Assembly: GCA_045576895.1 (NCBI GenBank)
Contig: JAZNHI010000092.1
Span: forward strand, 1-5,763
Direction: 5' to 3'
Length of the DNA stretch: 5,763 nt
From: UBA3792 sp045576895
Lineage (GTDB): Bacteria; Bacillota; Clostridia; Christensenellales; CAG-138
The position numbers and the translations under genes are program-made. Of the stretch, positions 1 to 5,177 are shown piece by piece (positions within the stretch are counted from its first letter, which is position 1; the number at the start of each line of letters is the position of its first letter). Under the pieces are notes generated by a model. The model had not been told where the DNA came from. It did not search any database and saw nothing but the letters and a program-made list of their open reading frames with translations.

Positions 1-1
1 G

Positions 2-580
2 GCAGAGCATGTGCTTGCCGATATGGACGGGCGGATCCCGCTGATCCTGGACGGCGGTCCGTGCAGATACGGCGTCGAATCGACGGTCCTGTCGCTGGTC
101 GGCGAGCCGACGATCCTGCGTCCCGGCGCGGTCACGCGGGAAATGCTCGAAGCGGTCATCGGTCCCGTGCGCCTTGCGCCCAGCATTCTGAATCCGCTCG
201 GCGATCGCGAGGTCGCAGCGTCGCCCGGCATGAAGTACAAGCATTACGCGCCGGACGCCGAGGTGCATGTGGTGGAGGGAGATCCGAAGCCCGCGGCAAA
301 GCGCATCCGTGCGCTGTACTACGCTTACGAAGCCGAAGGGAAGACCGTTGCGATCCTCGGCACGGAGCAGACGATGCAAAGCTACCGCAACCTGAACGCG
401 TATTCTTTAGGCGATCGCGACGAGCCTGAAACGCTCTGTACGAACCTGTTTTCGCTGCTGCGGGACGTCGGCGCTCACTGCGACGTGATCCTTGCGGAAG
501 GCGTCGACACGGCAAATACCGGGCTTGCCTTTATGAACCGGTTGCTTCGTGCGGCGGGTTTTTCGCGCGAGACGGTATAA
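2..580 (+). CDS. sua5: L-threonylcarbamoyladenylate synthase (Sua5/YwlC/TsaC family), 3' part
   Basis: The enzyme makes threonylcarbamoyl-AMP from threonine, bicarbonate and ATP, the first step of t6A37 modification of ANN-decoding tRNAs in the cytoplasm. The gene enters the window already open (first full codon at position 2) and ends at TAA 578-580, so its N-terminal part is missing. Seen: the end of the YrdC domain, with ILDGGPCRYGVESTV at about 44-88 and an LRPGAVT segment at about 116-136, then the Sua5 linker motif SPGMKYKHYAP at 221-253, then a complete C-terminal Sua5 domain. That domain and linker separate the long Sua5/YwlC form from the short E. coli TsaC form. The GTG at position 11 lies inside the conserved domain and is not the real start. 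It sits 88 bp upstream of rpiB, as in many Firmicutes. Identification is firm; only the missing 5' end is uncertain. Confidence 0.93.
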   Translation, partial: AEHVLADMDGRIPLILDGGPCRYGVESTVLSLVGEPTILRPGAVTREMLEAVIGPVRLAPSILNPLGDREVAASPGMKYKHYAPDAEVHVVEGDPKPAAKRIRALYYAYEAEGKTVAILGTEQTMQSYRNLNAYSLGDRDEPETLCTNLFSLLRDVGAHCDVILAEGVDTANTGLAFMNRLLRAAGFSRETV

Positions 581-609
581 ACGGATTTGAAAAAGATGAA
601 ATTCGCATC

Positions 610-638
610 TGTACAAACGGGTAGATTTTTGATATAAT
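610..638 (+). promoter_or_regulatory. Sigma-70/SigA-type promoter upstream of rpiB
   Basis: A perfect TATAAT -10 box lies at 633-638. It is preceded by TG at 630-631, giving an extended -10 (TGaTATAAT). The hexamer TGTACA at 610-615 matches four of six bases of TTGACA, with the optimal 17-bp spacer. The stretch is AT-rich compared with its surroundings. Transcription would start near 645, leaving a leader of about 24 nt before the rpiB ATG. It is the only convincing promoter found in the window and could drive rpiB, upp and part of the transcription of the ATPase genes. The sequence match is direct; activity is inferred. Confidence 0.72.
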
Positions 639-668
639 CATTTGGAATGATCGGGGGTAAGCACATCT

Positions 669-1121
669 ATGAAACTGTCTATCGGATCCGACCACGGCGG
701 CTACGCGTATAAAGAAGCCGTCAAAGAGCATCTTATTTCGCAGGGACATGAAGTGATCGACTGCGGCTGCTTCGGCACCGAAAGCGTCGATTATCCGGAA
801 TTCGGGATCGCGGCTGCGGAGCTTGTGCGCGACGGCAAGGCCGATCGCGGCATTGTCATCTGCACGACCGGCATCGGTATGTCCATTGCGGCGAACAAGG
901 TCCGCGGGATTCGCTGCGCGCTTTGCGGCGATCTCAAGTCTGCGGAAATGACCAGAAGACACAACGATTCAAATGTTTTGGCAATGGGAGCGGGGATCAT
1001 TCCGCTCTCTTTGGCATTGGAAATCACGGACGTATGGCTGTCGACCGAATTCGAGGGCGGCAGACATGCGAGAAGAATCGGAATCATTACCGCTTATGAG
1101 GCGGGGAAGGAGCAAGCATGA
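669..1121 (+). CDS. rpiB: Ribose-5-phosphate isomerase B (RpiB/LacAB family)
   Basis: This cytoplasmic enzyme interconverts ribose 5-phosphate and ribulose 5-phosphate in the pentose phosphate pathway; some family members also act on allose 6-phosphate. The 150-residue product has the normal family length. Seen: the N-terminal SDHGG motif (residues 7-11, with Asp8 and His9 in the active site), Cys65 as the catalytic-base cysteine followed by TTGIGMSIAANK (66-77), RHNDSNVLAMGA (97-108) with His98 at the ring-opening position, and GGRHARRI (130-137) for phosphate binding. The residue after Cys65 is Thr, where CGTGIG is the common form. The ATG at 669 follows a modest GGGGGT Shine-Dalgarno at 653-658 and starts exactly at the family N-terminus. 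The stop overlaps the upp start (ATGA), implying co-translation. A sugar-isomerase subunit (LacA/LacB) is less likely because the RpiB-type cysteine and AANK are present. Confidence 0.95.
   Translation: MKLSIGSDHGGYAYKEAVKEHLISQGHEVIDCGCFGTESVDYPEFGIAAAELVRDGKADRGIVICTTGIGMSIAANKVRGIRCALCGDLKSAEMTRRHNDSNVLAMGAGIIPLSLALEITDVWLSTEFEGGRHARRIGIITAYEAGKEQA
1107..1112 (+). promoter_or_regulatory. Shine-Dalgarno site for upp, inside the rpiB 3' end
   Basis: AAGGAG lies 5 nt before the upp ATG at 1118 and within the last codons of rpiB. Together with the ATGA overlap it fixes the upp start and suggests translational coupling. Confidence 0.8.
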
Positions 1122-1744
1122 AAGTAACCGTTATCGACCATCCTCTTGTACAGCACAAACTGTCCAGACTGCGTGACAAGAACACGAGCAACAAGGAATT
1201 CCGCGAGCTCGTCAGCGAGCTTGCAATGCTGATGTGCTACGAGGTCACGCGTGATCTTCCGCTCGTCGACGCGGAGATCGAAACGCCCATTTGCAAGAGC
1301 ACGTTCAAGGTGCTGGCAAACGAAAAGATCGCCATCGTCCCGATCCTCAGAGCGGGTCTCGGCATGGCGGACGGAATGATGAACATGATCCCGAACGCAA
1401 AGATGGGACACATCGGCATGTACCGCAATCCGGATACGCTGAAGCCGACCAGCTATTACTGCAAGCTTCCGTACGACATCGAGGAGCGCGACGCGATCCT
1501 GGTCGATCCGATGCTGGCGACCGGAAATTCCGCGATCGAGGGCATCCGCGTGCTGAAGGAAGGCGGAGCGAAGAGCATTCGCCTCGTCAACCTGCTTGCA
1601 GCGCCCGAGGGCATCGAAGCCATCCGCAAGGTTTACGACGACGTCGACATCTATGTTGCATGCATCGATGAAAAGCTGAACGAGCACGGATACATTGTTC
1701 CGGGTCTCGGCGACGCGGGCGACCGTCTGTTCGGCACCAAATAA
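1118..1744 (+). CDS. upp: Uracil phosphoribosyltransferase
   Basis: The enzyme converts uracil and PRPP to UMP and pyrophosphate (pyrimidine salvage) in the cytoplasm; it is typically activated by GTP. The 208-residue length is standard. Seen: an N-terminal VIDHPLVQHKLSRLRD segment (5-20), ILRAGLGM (76-83), YYCKLP in the flexible arm (113-118), the PRPP loop DPMLATGNSA (130-139), and the C-terminal uracil-binding segment GYIVPGLGDAGDRLFGT (191-207). Every signature is intact, so it should be active. The start overlaps the rpiB stop by ATGA and has a good SD 5 nt upstream. The next gene, the first V/A-type ATPase subunit, begins only 21 bp after the stop. In Bacillus and related bacteria upp is the gene just before the F-type atp operon, so its neighbour here is unusual in type but not in role. 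Confidence 0.97.
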   Translation: MKVTVIDHPLVQHKLSRLRDKNTSNKEFRELVSELAMLMCYEVTRDLPLVDAEIETPICKSTFKVLANEKIAIVPILRAGLGMADGMMNMIPNAKMGHIGMYRNPDTLKPTSYYCKLPYDIEERDAILVDPMLATGNSAIEGIRVLKEGGAKSIRLVNLLAAPEGIEAIRKVYDDVDIYVACIDEKLNEHGYIVPGLGDAGDRLFGTK

Positions 1745-1755
1745 TCATTCGGATC

Positions 1756-1759
1756 GGAG
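1756..1759 (+). promoter_or_regulatory. Shine-Dalgarno site for the first ATPase gene
   Basis: GGAG lies 6 nt before the ATG at 1766, in the 21-bp gap after upp. It supports the ATG at 1766 over the in-frame ATG at 1778. The gap holds no promoter, terminator or riboswitch-sized element. Confidence 0.7.
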
Positions 1760-1765
1760 AATCGT

Positions 1766-2080
1766 ATGGCAAGTATCATGGAACGGATCGCTGAAGCGGA
1801 GACCCGTGCCGACGCGATCCTTGAAGAAGCCAACCGTACGGCGAGGGAATGCGTTGCAAACGCAAGAACCGAAGCGGACGAAGCGATCGCCGCAGCCGCC
1901 GAATCGGAGCGTGCGCACACCGCGGAAATGCTCAGATCGGCGCAGATCGACGGCGAAGCCATCGCGGCGGAGGTCACGCAGAAAGCCCTGTCCGAAACGG
2001 AAAAGCTGATCAGGGAAGCGGAAAGAAACGTCCCGGAAGCGGTTGCATATTTAATGGAAAGGATTGAAGCAACGGTATGA
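1766..2080 (+). CDS. ntpF: V/A-type ATPase peripheral-stalk subunit (G/H-type, NtpF/AhaH-like)
   Basis: The product is a 104-residue, soluble, almost entirely alpha-helical protein rich in Ala, Glu and Arg, with no membrane segment. Roughly residues 1-90 read as one continuous coiled coil (EAETRADAILEEANRTAREC and on), the pattern of the small peripheral-stalk subunit that pairs with subunit E to make the stator linking V1 to Vo. The first segment, AEAETRADAILEEA, resembles the start of subunit E (DRILADAKEAAAKVLADAEA), as expected for partners in a heterodimeric coiled coil. Its place directly before subunit I matches ntpF in E. hirae and ahaH in methanogens. Naming varies between systems (F, G or H). 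Low-complexity sequence limits recognition by sequence alone, and the call rests heavily on position and length. The stop overlaps the subunit I start (ATGA). Confidence 0.82.
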   Translation: MASIMERIAEAETRADAILEEANRTARECVANARTEADEAIAAAAESERAHTAEMLRSAQIDGEAIAAEVTQKALSETEKLIREAERNVPEAVAYLMERIEATV

Positions 2081-4065
2081 TCGTATCGATGAAGCGCCTG
2101 TCATTGGTCGCGCTGAAATCGGATCGGGAGGACATCCTCAAAGCGCTGCAGAAAATCGGAACGGTCGAGATCATCAAGCTTGCCGACGGAGAGACGCAGA
2201 ACGGGGAAGCGGATGCTTTGAATGCACGCATCCAAAGGCTTTCCGAATCGATCAGCGCCGTCAAGCCCTATGCGAAGAAGGCAGGCTTTTTGTCGCCGCA
2301 AAAGCGTGAAATGACGCTTTCCGGCATACGGGAATATGTGCCGAAGGCGGTCGAGACCACCGATGAGATCGAAACGCTTCTGCATACGCAGACCCGCCTC
2401 CTTTCGGAACGGGAGAAGGCGGTTTCCGTGCGCACTTCGCTTGAACCCTGGACGGCAATGACCGTGCCGATGGATTCCGTCAGGAATACGCCGCGCGTGC
2501 ATTATTTCGTCGGACTCTGTGCAGCGAAGGATATTCAGTGCGTGCAGGAGCAGGACTATCTCGAAGCCGAGTTCCTGAATGCGAGCGCAACGGTACCGGC
2601 GATCCTCGCCTGCAGGGAGGACGACACGCGCGCCGTGCAGAATTTCCTGAAGACGATCGACTGGCAGGATTACGTCTTTCCGAAGATGCAGGGGACCCCG
2701 CTGGAAGCGATCGAATCGCTGGACCGCAGGATCGCCGAGATCGACGAAGAGTACGGGGAGACACAGACAAGGCTCGAAGCGCACGGCGAAACGATCGAAA
2801 CGCTGCAGAATGCGCTCGACGCCGAAACGATCGACGCCGACCGCCTTGCGGCAAGCGAGGATCTGTCCTATACGGCGCATGCATTCGTATTGGAAGGCTG
2901 GGTTCGTGAGGACGAGGTCGAGAAGACGGAGCAGGCGATCAAAGGCGTGACCGATGCGTACAGCTTCGAGACGCGCGATCCGATCGAGGGCGAGGAGCCC
3001 CCATCCGTCGTCAGGAACAGCAGCTTCGTCAAGCCGTTCGAGGAGGTACAGACGCTGTACTCGCGTCCCGCCTATGGCACGATCGACGGCACGCCGTATA
3101 TGACGCCGTTCTACATCCTGCTGTTCGGTCTGATGCTGTCCGACTCGGGCTACGGCATTCTGCTGATGCTCGGCTCGTGGCTGTACATCAAAAAGAAAAA
3201 GCCGACGGGCATGAGCGCGGGCATTTCGCGCGTGCTGTTCTGGGGCGGGCTTTCAACGATCGCATGGGGCGTGCTGACCGGATCGTTTTTCGGCATCACC
3301 AAAACATCGTCCATGGCGATCGAGCTCGACGGCGTCTTCGGTCAGATTTCGACGTTCTTCGAACGGCTCGGAATCTTCCCGGCATGGCTCGATCCGATGC
3401 AGAATTCGCTGGGAATGCTCGGTCTGTGCTTCGGACTCGGCGTTTTGCACATCGTCGCCGGATATCTCGTCGGCGCGTTCGACAAGTTCCGTCAGGGCGA
3501 TTGGAAAGGCGCGATCTTCGATCAGATCTCGTGGGTGCTGATCACGCTCGGTCTGGTCATCGGCTTCCTGCCTTCGATCGCAAACATGGCGGGCATGTCG
3601 GTGCAGCTGCCGGGACTTGTGACCAAGATTGCACTCGGAGCGGCGGCGCTCGGCGCGCTGTTCGTGGTGCTGTTCAAGGGCCGCGCAAAGCGCAATCCGC
3701 TGAAACGACTGACAAGCGGTCTCGGAGGACTGTATGATGTCACGGGCGTGCTGTCCGACATTCTGTCCTATGCGCGTCTGTTTGCGCTCGGCATCGCCAC
3801 GGGCGTCATCGGACAGGTCTTCAATATGCTCTGCAACATGCTGTCCGGCGCTTCGAGGCCGGTGATGAAGATCGTCGGCGGAATCGGCAGCATCGTCTTG
3901 CTCGTCCTGCTGCATACGTTCAACGTGGCGATCAACGCGCTCGGTGCGTTCGTCCACTGCGCAAGACTGCAGTATGTCGAGTTTTACGGCAAGTTCTACG
4001 AATCCGGCGGAAAGGAATTCCGACCGCTTTCATATAACACCAAACACGTTCAGGTAACCAAATAA
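2077..4065 (+). CDS. ntpI: V/A-type ATPase subunit I (a-type membrane stator)
   Basis: This 662-residue subunit forms the two half-channels for the coupling ion beside the c-ring and anchors the peripheral stalks. Residues 1 to about 335 are a cytoplasmic domain beginning with the family pattern MKRLSLVALKSDREDILKAL (5-24), with helical stretches near 90-120 and 208-255. Residues about 340-640 form a membrane domain with about seven hydrophobic segments, near 342-371, 383-405, 444-467, 481-503, 514-534, 552-587 and 597-635. Conserved marks are TPFYILLFGLMLSDSGYG (339-360 region), GSFFGI (402-407), SYARLFALG (564-572) and CARLQYVEFYGKF (628-640). Arg567 and Arg630 align with the two membrane arginines of yeast Vph1 (R735, R799) needed for ion transport. 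The ATG at 2077 overlaps the previous stop. The SD is weak (AAAGGA, about 13 nt away), so initiation probably depends on upstream translation. Confidence 0.95.
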   Translation: MIVSMKRLSLVALKSDREDILKALQKIGTVEIIKLADGETQNGEADALNARIQRLSESISAVKPYAKKAGFLSPQKREMTLSGIREYVPKAVETTDEIETLLHTQTRLLSEREKAVSVRTSLEPWTAMTVPMDSVRNTPRVHYFVGLCAAKDIQCVQEQDYLEAEFLNASATVPAILACREDDTRAVQNFLKTIDWQDYVFPKMQGTPLEAIESLDRRIAEIDEEYGETQTRLEAHGETIETLQNALDAETIDADRLAASEDLSYTAHAFVLEGWVREDEVEKTEQAIKGVTDAYSFETRDPIEGEEPPSVVRNSSFVKPFEEVQTLYSRPAYGTIDGTPYMTPFYILLFGLMLSDSGYGILLMLGSWLYIKKKKPTGMSAGISRVLFWGGLSTIAWGVLTGSFFGITKTSSMAIELDGVFGQISTFFERLGIFPAWLDPMQNSLGMLGLCFGLGVLHIVAGYLVGAFDKFRQGDWKGAIFDQISWVLITLGLVIGFLPSIANMAGMSVQLPGLVTKIALGAAALGALFVVLFKGRAKRNPLKRLTSGLGGLYDVTGVLSDILSYARLFALGIATGVIGQVFNMLCNMLSGASRPVMKIVGGIGSIVLLVLLHTFNVAINALGAFVHCARLQYVEFYGKFYESGGKEFRPLSYNTKHVQVTK

Positions 4066-4094
4066 TGAAGAAAAAGGAGAAAGAAACAACATGA
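4065..4094 (+). other. Nine-codon mini-ORF bridging the subunit I stop and subunit K start
   Basis: ATG at 4065-4067 shares its A with the subunit I TAA (4063-4065). It reads MKKKEKETT and stops at TGA 4092-4094, which overlaps the subunit K ATG (4091-4093). It could let terminating ribosomes reach the K start, or be chance in an A-rich leader. No good SD of its own is seen; only weak AGGT at 4052-4055. Confidence 0.3.
4074..4080 (+). promoter_or_regulatory. Strong Shine-Dalgarno in an A-rich leader for subunit K
   Basis: AAGGAGA lies 10 nt before the ATG at 4091, within the 25-bp gap after subunit I (4066-4090), which is almost all A and G with two C and one T. Such a leader should be unstructured and well translated. 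That fits the high copy number of the c-ring subunit relative to single-copy subunit I. Confidence 0.75.
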
Positions 4095-4576
4095 ATTGGG
4101 GTGCAATTTGGGCGACCGCCGGTGCGGTCATTGCGGCATTATTGGCAGGTATCGGTTCCGCGATCGGCGTCGGTATCACGGGTCAGGCGTCTGCAGGCGT
4201 CGTTTCGGAGAATCCGGATCTTTCCGGTAAGTGCCTGCTTCTGCAGCTGCTTCCCGGTACGCAGGGCATTTACGGTCTTCTGATCGCCGTCGTCATTGCG
4301 ATCAATTCCGGTCTGATGGGCGATGCGGCCAAGCTGGACGCACTTGCGGCGAACACGGCTCTCGGCGTACGCTTCCTTCTGGCGGGTCTTCCCATTGCGT
4401 TCGGCGGTCTGATCTCTGCGATCTATCAGGGCAGAGTTGCCGTTGCGGGCATCAACATGGTTGCAAAGAAACCCACCGAAAGCGGTAAGGGCATGGTCAT
4501 GGCAATCATGGTCGAGACCTACGCGGTTCTGTCCCTGCTCATTTCCTTCCTGCTTGTCAACGGCATTAAGTTCTGA
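4091..4576 (+). CDS. ntpK: V/A-type ATPase subunit K (c-ring proteolipid), probably Na+-binding
   Basis: The product (161 residues) is the rotor-ring proteolipid that carries the coupling ion. It has four hydrophobic helices, near residues 8-38, 48-74, 88-115 and 133-157, i.e. two fused hairpins, typical of the 16-kDa V-type form. The ion-carrying carboxylate is Glu142 in the last helix (MVETYAVL, 140-147). The first hairpin has Gln58 in place of an acid, as usual for this type. LLPGTQGIYG (53-62) and YQGRVAVAG (112-120) match the Na+-site segments of E. hirae NtpK: Leu54, Thr57, Gln58, Tyr61, Gln113 and Glu142 correspond to its Leu61, Thr64, Gln65, Tyr68, Gln110 and Glu139 (numbering from memory). 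Na+ specificity is therefore inferred. There is no N-terminal signal peptide beyond the first helix. The start is fixed by a strong SD. Confidence 0.95.
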   Translation: MNWGAIWATAGAVIAALLAGIGSAIGVGITGQASAGVVSENPDLSGKCLLLQLLPGTQGIYGLLIAVVIAINSGLMGDAAKLDALAANTALGVRFLLAGLPIAFGGLISAIYQGRVAVAGINMVAKKPTESGKGMVMAIMVETYAVLSLLISFLLVNGIKF

Positions 4577-4580
4577 GAGC

Positions 4581-4584
4581 GAGG
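4581..4584 (+). promoter_or_regulatory. Shine-Dalgarno site for subunit E
   Basis: GAGG lies 6 nt before the ATG at 4591, in the 14-bp gap after the subunit K stop. It fixes this start; there is no upstream in-frame alternative within the gap. Confidence 0.65.
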
Positions 4585-4590
4585 CACGGT

Positions 4591-5163
4591 ATGGGAAACG
4601 AGAGTGCAGCAAACCTCATCGACAGGATCCTGGCGGACGCGAAGGAAGCGGCCGCGAAGGTGCTTGCCGACGCCGAGGCCTCTGCAAGCGGCATCCGTGA
4701 ATCCCGGGACGCAGAGATCGCAAAGAAAGCCGAACAGGCGCAGAAGGTTCGTGAACAGCAGATCGGCGTGATTCTGAACGGCTGCCGTACGCGCGCCGAG
4801 CTGGACGGACGCAAGGAAACGCTGCGCGCGAAGCGTGTGCTTCTGGACAGCGTGTTTACCGAGGCGTATCACAGGATGCTTGCGCTGTCCAATGAAAAGC
4901 GCGAGGCGATGTTCCTTTCGATCCTGAAAAAAGAGGCGAAAGCGAACGATACCGTCGTTCCCGCAAAGGTGGATCGCGCCGTGATCCGCGCAACGATCGC
5001 AAGACTGCCGTTTTCCGTGAAGCTGTCCGACCGGGACGCGGATGCGGAAGCGGGCTTTCTCCTGCTCGGCGACGGCTATGAAAAGGACTGCTCGATGAAG
5101 GCGATCCTGAGAGAGCTTCGCGACGGGGAGGAAACGAACGTTGCGAAGATCCTGTTCGGGTAA
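4591..5163 (+). CDS. ntpE: V/A-type ATPase peripheral-stalk subunit E
   Basis: Subunit E pairs with the small G-type subunit (here the product at 1766-2080) to form the peripheral stalk that holds the A3B3 head against rotation. The 190-residue length is normal. Residues about 5-90 are a charged Ala/Glu/Lys/Arg-rich long helix (LIDRILADAKEAAAKVLADA, 9-28), and about 100-190 form the globular C-terminal domain that caps the catalytic head. That domain shows the family pattern of a Gly-Phe turn (AEAGFLLLGDG, 152-162), then CSMKAILRELRDG (167-179) and the near-universal ending VAKILF (184-189). No membrane segment is present. It follows subunit K by 14 bp and precedes subunit C by 14 bp, the position expected from the F-I-K-E-C order. 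Confidence 0.93.
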   Translation: MGNESAANLIDRILADAKEAAAKVLADAEASASGIRESRDAEIAKKAEQAQKVREQQIGVILNGCRTRAELDGRKETLRAKRVLLDSVFTEAYHRMLALSNEKREAMFLSILKKEAKANDTVVPAKVDRAVIRATIARLPFSVKLSDRDADAEAGFLLLGDGYEKDCSMKAILRELRDGEETNVAKILFG

Positions 5164-5165
5164 GA

Positions 5166-5171
5166 GAGGAG
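5166..5171 (+). promoter_or_regulatory. Shine-Dalgarno site for subunit C
   Basis: GAGGAG lies 6 nt before the ATG at 5178, directly after the subunit E stop, and decides the subunit C start. Confidence 0.75.
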
Positions 5172-5177
5172 AAGACT

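Noticed and set aside
11..13. GTG at 11 as a start codon for a short Sua5-like protein.
   Set aside because: The frame is open upstream to the window edge, and conserved YrdC-domain sequence surrounds it, so the gene is simply cut by the window.
594..610. Inverted repeat AGATG / CATCT with a 7-nt loop after the sua5 stop, as a possible terminator.
   Set aside because: The stem is only 5 bp, is AT-rich and has no T-tract after it. It also overlaps the -35 region, so it is neither a credible terminator nor a clear operator.
1094..1687. A 197-codon minus-strand frame opposite upp.
   Set aside because: It is a shadow of the well-conserved upp reading frame, with no plausible SD-led start or recognisable domain.
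1745..1765. Possible Na+ riboswitch or other leader RNA before the V-type operon, since Na+-responsive RNAs are reported near such operons.
   Set aside because: The gap after upp is 21 nt, too short for any known riboswitch fold, and the upp coding sequence upstream is intact.
2101..2880. Long open frames on the minus strand opposite subunit I (2101-2880 and 3253-3957).
   Set aside because: They have Arg/His-rich compositions typical of antisense frames in GC-rich genes, no family resemblance, and lie fully opposite a clear gene.
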